A DNA stretch of 64,000 nt, taken from assembly GCA_020631735.1 (NCBI GenBank), contig CM036179.1, positions 28,201,063-28,265,062 on the forward strand, written 5' to 3'. Source of the DNA: Saccharum officinarum (taxonomy: Eukaryota; Streptophyta; Magnoliopsida; Poales; Poaceae). Of this stretch, positions 57,391 through 64,000 are shown in pieces. The position numbers and the translations under genes were made by a program. Position 1 is the first letter of the stretch; each line of letters starts with the position of its first letter. The notes below the pieces were generated by a model. The model was not told the DNA's origin and made no database searches. It worked only from the letters and a program-made list of their open reading frames with translations.

Positions 57391-57840
57391 GTTTGCGATT
57401 GAAAGCACATGTTGCAAGCGTATGTTTTAAGTGTTTCAGATATTTTAGAGGTATATTTCAATTGTTTCATATGAATGTTGCAAAAGTAGATCGGGGATGT
57501 TGCACGTGTTGCATATGTTGAAAGTGTTTTAGAGACATGTTGCAAGTATTTTAGAGGTTTGTTCAAAATGTTTCATTTGTTCCAGACATATGTTGCAAGC
57601 GCTTTGATCTGGATGTTGCATATGTTTCACACATATGTTGCAACAATATGTTCGAAATTTTAGCTGTTTTCAGTCTTATGTTGCAGTAAGCGTTTTCATG
57701 TTGCAAGTTGCAAGTGTTTTATCTGGATACTGCATATGTTTCACACATATGTTGCAAGTATATATTCTAGATGTTTCATCTGTTTCATACGTATGTTACA
57801 TTCAAGTGTTTCATGTTGCACATCTTTCATGTTGTCCGTA
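57391..57840 (+). repeat. Degenerate TGTTTCA/TGTTGCA tandem region, copy 2
   Basis: Same repeat type as 55936-56300, in the same orientation and longer. It opens with TTGAAAGCACATGTTGCAAG, matching CTGAAAGCGCATGTTACAAG at 55956. Confidence 0.65.
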
Positions 57841-58349
57841 GAGTCAGGGACGCGGGGGTAATGGTAGCACAACACGGGCACAGGCACCAGGGGATGGGGT
57901 GCGATGAGCTTGGGGTTGACGGTCGGGGCACGCTCGGGGCAGGGTGGGGTGAACAACCTCGAATCGAGGCGGATAGAGCGGGCTACGAGTGTGAGGCGAG
58001 TCCTTCAAACACGCGGGCGCTGTGACCAGACGGAGTGCGCGTGTGAGGCAGGAAAAATCAGCAAGTGAGGGTAGGTTGTACCTCCGAAGTCATAAAAGCT
58101 TTGGTAGTCTTGATCTTTTTTTCATACACCTTTTAACAGTCGGTATATATGTACACATAAAGCCGCAGGCCGGTTGCTGCTTCTTTGACTCATCTCACCA
58201 ATTAATATTTAAGCAGCTGGCTGGGCTTATTTCAAGTGCGGCTTATTTTAAGTGCGGCCGAACGCAGCTTGAATAGTAATTTGTGAGGATGAGTTAAATA
58301 CGCCATAGCCAGCTACTTATAAATAGTAATTTGTGAGATGAGTCAAACA
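57841..58349. other. Intergenic, no supported gene
   Basis: GC-rich to about 58060, then AT-rich. No feature is named. Confidence 0.4.
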
Positions 58350-58670
58350 AATAGTGCATTTGATCGGTTCGCGGATTCCATCGGAATCTTCCCAAAAGTT
58401 ATACGTACGATTTTTTTAAAAAATAAAATTGAATATTACTAGCATGCAAATTTTTAAAAATAAAATTGAATATTACTAGCATGCTTACTGTAGCAACTTT
58501 CGTTGTTATTTGATAAAATTTATCCAATCATGGACTAACTAGGCTCAAAAGATTCGTCTCGACATTTACAGACAAACTATACAATTAGTTATCTTTTTTA
58601 CCTACATTTAATGTTTTATACATGTGTCCAAAGATTCGATGCGATAGATAGAAGAGAAAATATTTTGAAT
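58350..58670. mobile_element. MITE-related sequence, same family as 44350-44589
   Basis: It contains the abundant grass MITE words TCCAATCATGGACTAACTAG, GGCTCAAAAGATTCGTCTCG and ACAATTAGTTATCTTTTTTA. A 27 bp piece of the part left of the core is duplicated (near 58413 and 58450). It aligns to 44350-44589 in reverse orientation. The ends are not clean. Confidence 0.6.
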
Positions 58671-58911
58671 TTGTATGGAAAGTGAACACACCATTCCACT
58701 TGTCCATGGTCATGGACCCGTGCTACCACACCGGCCAAACACCCATCCTCCCCGCCAGACCGCCACTAGCTTACGCTTATCCTACCTTCCAGTCTTCTTC
58801 CCTCCCTCCAGTCCATCCCCAACCCAAATCAGCGGCTGGCACGGACGCCACGCCGGCGAGCCGCGCGGCCGGAGGACCACTGCCTCCTGCATATCGCCGG
58901 TTTCCGCGGCC

Positions 58912-61900
58912 ATGTCATCCGTCCACTTCTTCCCTGCTTCCTCCCAGACCCCGGTCCCCGCCCGCCTCCTCAAAACCTCCCCAAAGCCACCCCTCCCGTG
59001 CACCCGCACCCTGCCCACCACCGCTTTCCAGAGCGTCGGCGGCAATTGCAATGCGTGGCGCTGCCCGTACCTACGGCTGCGGCGGAGGGTCCGCACCCCC
59101 GCAGCGCCGGCCGACGCGCCGCCTGTGGCCCCGACGGCGGGAGCGGGGGCGGCGGCGCCGGGGAGGGAGCGGAGGGGAGGACGAGGAGGAGGAGGAGGGG
59201 GAGAAGAAGGAGAAGGGATTGCTGCCCGAGTGGATGAACGTGACCACGGAGGACGCCAAGACGGTGCTCGCCGCGGTGGCTATCTCGCTCGCTTTCCGAA
59301 CCTTCGTCGCCGAGCCGCGCTTCATCCCCTCGCTCTCCATGTTCCCCACCTTCGACGTCGGCGACCGCATCGTCGCCGAGAAGGTGTGTTTCTTCTTCAT
59401 TCCCTCCATTTTCAGTTTTGTTCATGATTTGGTGATGTGTTGAGCTCAGATGGCAACTTGGAACTATGGTCAAATGGCCAAAGTATATCGAATGAATTGT
59501 GTGCCTTTTTGACACATGTATGTATGCTGTTATAAATCATTAATACAAATTCAATGAAAAGGCAATCAATAATATGTTGGTGCTATTTAATATTTTTCTT
59601 TCTGGATATGTGGTAGTTTCAATCTGGTTTACTGCTGTTTGCCTCAACTACCGTAGTTATGAGCTCATTTTTGTTGGGAGTTAATATCCTATAAGGCAAG
59701 ACCTAAGTTTTCCATTTCACTTGTGTATAGCATATATGGGCTCAATTTGTTTACCTAAGGTTTCATAAACTTTGCTGGCCACATTTTGTAGAAGCTCTTG
59801 GTGTGTACCTACATCTTTATTCCTAAATATGCTCTAATTTGGTTCTAAGTGAAACTACACATATTGACTACTATACATAAGAGCAATCTTCAGTCAATAT
59901 ATCTAAATCTCCTGTTAGCAGTTTTGTACTTCAGGAGCCATTTAATTTGGGATGCAACTCAAGAATTCAGTTCAAAGACTTTCGGCATATTATATTTTTA
60001 AACTGCGCTATGTTTTGTACATGATTCTTATGCCAAAGTACATGATGGTTACCAGGAACTGGATTTTGTGTGTCTGTCAAGTGGTAATGGTACCTAATGT
60101 CTAATGCACTTCGAAGCTAATATTGCTTGGCTTTATCTAAATTTATCTTTTTATTAATTGGTTGTAGACTAGTTCGCTTTAGTCTTTCATATTTTCTAAG
60201 TTGGATAATTTGCTTAGTCCATTTGAATTTGCATGATGACCCTATGGCCCACTATATTCTGGATTTGTTTGTCTTTGCTGAAAGATGAAATATGGTGTTT
60301 GCTAAGTTACAAAAGTTATTATTTCGTTGCATAATCGACCATATTAATATTTCTCAGGTTACTTACTACTTTAGGAAGCCATGTGTCAATGATATAGTAA
60401 TTTTCAAAAGCCCTCCAGTGCTGCAGGTACTTGAAGGTACACATATGTGCATTGTTTCTTGATGATATATGTTGTTTGTTGATTTGGAATTTTTGCTTAT
60501 TCCTTTTCAGGAGGTTGGGTATACTGATAATGATGTTTTCATCAAAAGAGTAGTTGCCAGGGAGGGCGATGTTGTTGAGGTTTGTTTCAAAATAAAAAAA
60601 AATATTCTTTTATGTGTGCTGCTATATCCCTTGAGTGTAAAGCTCAATCATTTTCTCTGTGTCCCTGAATTCCTCTTTTGTACACTATTCTCCTTTTTTA
60701 AGACAAACAATTAACTGTGTACAGCTGATAGGTTAGGATGTGGCAACTAGCAACGAATTCTTAATGTTATTTGTTTTTCTGGTTTGTCTATTGCTTTTAT
60801 TGTTTCATTGGTTGTATTTGTTACCCTAAGGCCTAAACCAAATAATGTCATGTTGGAAGGAACTGAGTACCTGTTTGAATAGATGAGATTTAATCCTGGA
60901 GCAATCTCTTCCAAGCACCTGATATTGTAATTCTCATACAGAAGGAAAAAGGGATTTCCAAAATATGCATACAAAACAGCTTTGTAATTTTATTACCCTT
61001 CTATTGCTCTCTGTGCTTGCTATGTCGATGAACTGCTTCTTTACCACTTCTGCATGTGTGTCATAATGAAAGTCCTGTATTGCACCAAGTTCAACAAGAT
61101 GGTTTATCCCAAACCCATGGGCACTTGGCTAGCCACCACTTTGTGGATGTTGAATTCAGCTGCAGACAAGCCTGTTTGTTTCATATCTATTCATACCAGG
61201 CACAATGACAGTGACTCTTGGTGTGGATGCCAAATCTGAGGTCTTATTCTCCCAAGTTGGTGTCAACGGTTATTGTCTGCTGTTTCCATATATTTACGTT
61301 TGCCACAGCTGATTTTTTCTGTTTCATGCTAGAGTTATCAAGGACTCATGAAGTGATTTAGTCTCAAGTACTTATAATAGTGGAAGAGATAGGAAGAAAA
61401 ACATACTATAAGTTCATTCAAATTGCCTAACTCGTGGTTAATCCTACTTTTGATGTGAGTTTATGTTCCAGAAATTGCCATACATATTAAGTACTTGTTT
61501 GTTTGTGTGTTGCTGCACAATTTTCTTATGTTTTGTTGCCTGGTGCGTTGCAGGTTCACGAAGGAAAACTTGTTGTGAATGGTGAGGCTAGAAATGAAGA
61601 ATTCATTCTCGAGCCACCTTCTTATGACATGAACCCTGTGGTATGACTTTTCTGGGCTACTCATGGATAACATGTGGAATCCCTGCATACATTAACTGTG
61701 TATGCTTTTTCTGTGAGATTTATGTATGTAATATGAATGATCCTCTATCCCGCAACACTTCCTATGACAAACAAATGGCAGATACAATAATTATGTTTAA
61801 GTTGGACTACAGACTCCCAGCAGTGGCTGCATTGTTGTTTGATAGATGAAATTTATAGATTATGCGACCCCCTATTAATATTTAAACTACTTCATGGAAA

Positions 61901-62527
61901 AATGCATTTTGAGTGGCTCAGTACCATGTTATGCCAAATTATGAATAAGACTAAGCTGATATATTTTGAATCATATTAATAAATGAAATTAGAGTTGCAT
62001 CTTTCTTGAGAACACCCACCCAATTGAATGCATATGCCTAGCAACATGCACAGATAAATTATTGTATAAATATGGTTTCTTTTGCTTTATGCATGAATGT
62101 TGTCTTTATGCTAGAATTTATTTTTCGAATACTTGTAAAAAGAACTTGTTGATTTTCATGTTTTTGTTTTTGTTTTCTTTACCATGTTGATGCAGCAAGT
62201 GCCTGAAAACTCTGTTTTTGTGATGGGAGATAACCGAAACAACAGCTATGATTCACATGTGTGGTAATGCGTCAGTTCCATTCGAATTTCTGTTTTTAAT
62301 TTTCTCATGCTGCCACTTATGTCATTTCAGAATTTGAATTTAATTGACCGGCACCATTGCACAACCTTTGCAGGGGCCCTCTTCCAGCAAAGAACATATT
62401 GGGGAGATCAATTTTTCGGTATTGGCCTCCTGGCCGAATAGGGGGTACTACCAAGGGTTGCTTCAACCCTGAATTAAATCCTGAAACAAAACCAGGATCA
62501 CTTATTGACGTCAAATTGACAAAGTAG
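58912..62527 (+). CDS. PLSP1: Plastid type I signal peptidase (Plsp1 family), six exons; exon 1 frame problem
   Basis: It cleaves targeting signals from thylakoid-lumen and envelope proteins in the plastid. Exons: to 59383, 60358-60426, 60511-60579, 61554-61640, 62196-62263 and 62374-62527, all GT-AG and in phase. One transmembrane segment ([12 protein letters not shown]) precedes the catalytic serine (codon 59336-59338 in [14 protein letters not shown]). The general-base lysine is codon 60544-60546 (VFIKRVVA). Later boxes are [12 protein letters not shown] and FRYWPP. The catalytic part is complete and matches Arabidopsis At3g24590 closely. The N-terminus is the oddity: a transit-peptide-like start [12 protein letters not shown] (58912) is one base out of frame with the acidic [21 protein letters not shown] block. 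In-frame alternatives start at 59051 or 58682, but neither looks like a transit peptide. Confidence 0.88.
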
Positions 62528-63152
62528 GAAGTTGATAAGTTAGTTTCGGTGGTGCCTGATGTGCAGTGGAAGCTTCCCACTTTAGATTATTCCTCTTGGT
62601 GGAATGTCACAGGAATCCTTTGTGGCAGTTAGCTCTGTTAGAAATCAGAGAGAGCAAGACATTTAGTTGTCATTGGGATTGGAATGAATGACCAAAAATC
62701 ACAGAAACCATTTTGTCTCAGGGTTTCTTGGCCTTACCTTGTTGTATACTAGGGAAACTTGATGTCATCTTCTGTCAGTTGGAAGATGCCTGACCTAATC
62801 AAGGTGGAAAAAATATGGTCCCACTGTTGAAATCTAGAGTTTGGAAAATGATGAAATCCGTGCACTGACATGAGACGCAGGTAAAATGTACATCCTGTAA
62901 ATGGAGAACATGTTCATTCAGTGTCCTATGCTGTGCGGTTGAACAGCGCAGGTAAACTACCCGGATCATTTATGCTACTGTAGAGAAAAGACAAATCATG
63001 TTAAATTGCAAGCGCGAACGTGCAGTTGAGCTTTTTAACCATTTGTTGTTTTTCTTTGGAAAATTTTGTAAATGTTGGAATGGATATGTGAGTTTTATGC
63101 CTCAAACAGAAATTCATGTAACTGTAGTCCCATAATAAGGTATCATAAATTA
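62528..63152 (+). other. 3' flank of the signal peptidase gene
   Basis: AT-rich sequence that should hold the 3' untranslated region. No further gene is seen. Confidence 0.5.
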
Positions 63153-63380
63153 CTACATCCGTTTAAAATATATGGGTTACTATGCTGTCTTAGTTCTGTC
63201 CTAAGCCAAACTTGTTTAATTTTATCTTTTTTTTGCGAGGATTGTTTAATTTTATCCAAACTATTAAACAGAATGTATGAAGTATGATACCGAATGAATA
63301 TACTATATATCAAGATATAATTGATGGTAGATTTAATAGAACTATTTTGATATACTTGATGGTAGATTTGATAAAACTAA
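63153..63380. mobile_element. Stowaway-like MITE remnant
   Basis: CTACATCCGTTTAAAATATA after TA resembles a Stowaway end. The interior contains two duplicated words (TTGTTTAATTTTATC at about 63209 and 63243; GATGGTAGATTT at about 63324 and 63359). The right end is unclear. Confidence 0.35.
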
Positions 63381-63544
63381 TGTGACACCGTGCGCTCTAA
63401 ATACTGTCACTGTTTGTCTAACTTCGTCAATCGTCGGTCGAGCAGCAGTGCTGTGCTGGTATTGCTCATCTCACTGCTCCCCAGCCGTGAACCCAATTGT
63501 CTTCCTGTACGGCGAATCTCCCCAATCATGCATTTGCATCCATA

Positions 63545-63770
63545 TATGGCCATGCAGCCCGAGCCCGTTGGCCCGGCCCGAAACCCGGCGTTTTGGCCCG
63601 GCACGAGCACGGCCCGGCCCGGTGGCCAACGGGCCCGGGCTGGCCCGGCACGGGGCACCAGGCCGTGCCTGGGCTGACCCCCCGGCACGTGGGCCGGCAC
63701 GGCCCGGCACGGCAAAAATAAGAGGCCCGGTGGCCGGCCCGGTGGCTAGGGAGGCCAGGCCAAACCGCCA
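63545..63770. repeat. GGCCCGG/GGCACGG array
   Basis: Dense GGCCCGG, GGCACGG and CGGGCC words on both strands. Arrays like this occur near the ends of some grass hAT elements. The Pro/Arg/Gly-rich ORFs in it are composition artefacts. Confidence 0.6.
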
Positions 63771-63824
63771 AAGCGGCCCAGCCCACCATCCCAGCCCGCG
63801 CGGCCGCGCCCCACGCCGCCCGCA

Positions 63825-63832
63825 TATATAAA
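63825..63832 (+). promoter_or_regulatory. Possible TATA box at the right edge
   Basis: TATATAAA follows the GGCCCGG array and precedes a CT-rich leader (AAACCCTAAACC, then CTCTCGCTCTC). This suggests transcription to the right, out of the window. Confidence 0.4.
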
Positions 63833-64000
63833 CCGCCAAAGCCTGTGCACCCAAACCCTAAACCTAATCCCCTCCACCGCGCGCGCAGTCGCTCTCGCTC
63901 TCAGCTCTCGTCGTCTCGTGCTCGCGCCGCCGTCGCCCGTCGCCCTTCTCTCATCGCCGTGGACCATCGTCTCCGACTCCGGTGATCTCGATCCACATCT

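Noticed and set aside
63382..63967. Pro/Gly/Arg-rich ORFs in five frames
   Set aside because: Low-complexity translations of the GGCCCGG array.

Overview
This is a plant nuclear window, almost certainly from a grass and most like an Andropogoneae grass (sorghum, sugarcane or Miscanthus type). The reasons are GC-rich first exons next to AT-rich introns, GT-AG introns, grass MITE families, and very heavy nesting of LTR retrotransposons. The species itself cannot be fixed by eye. Three runs of exactly 100 N (14199-14298, 31344-31443, 57113-57212) are scaffold gaps. There is no bacterial-type operon, CRISPR array, rRNA or tRNA that I can see.

From 1 to about 32.2 kb is a retrotransposon nest. 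A decayed Ty3/gypsy chromovirus (integrase, chromodomain, LTR from 1390) is split inside its LTR by a nearly intact 10.7 kb Ty1/copia Sirevirus (2670-13343, two near-identical 2 kb LTRs, open gag and pol). After gap 1 come two related LTRs joined head to head through their 3' internal ends (14299-17470). Next is a second, heavily mutated Sirevirus (17471-27179) with an extra ORF after pol and a recurring GC-rich dyad motif. Then follow LTR fragments in both orientations, the 5' LTR, primer site and gag start of an Athila/Tat-type gypsy element (29253-31343), and a reversed chromovirus LTR piece.

From about 33 to 44 kb is a gene island with three ordinary nuclear genes whose complete exon structures can be read: U1 snRNP protein C (minus strand), a P-class mitochondrial PPR protein (plus strand) head to head with it across 301 bp, and an ankyrin-repeat CbxX/CfqX-type AAA ATPase (minus strand).

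From 45.9 to 54.5 kb is a complete Mutator-like element (MULE) with about 114 bp terminal inverted repeats and a 10 bp target duplication with one mismatch. Its transposase is a pseudogene. Two solo LTRs are nested in it, one with a perfect 5 bp duplication. From 54.5 to 58.7 kb are MITEs, degenerate TGTTTCA/TGTTGCA-type repeats and a GC-rich gene-like fragment.

From 58.9 to 62.5 kb is a six-exon plastid type I signal peptidase gene (Plsp1 family). Its transit-peptide region reads in two different frames, so exon 1 carries either a frameshift or a sequencing error. The right edge (63.5-64 kb) is a GGCCCGG-rich array followed by a TATA box, possibly the start of another element or gene.

The host genes do not form a pathway: they act in splicing, organelle RNA processing, an unassigned AAA function, and thylakoid/envelope protein maturation. 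The transposable elements explain most of the remaining sequence.
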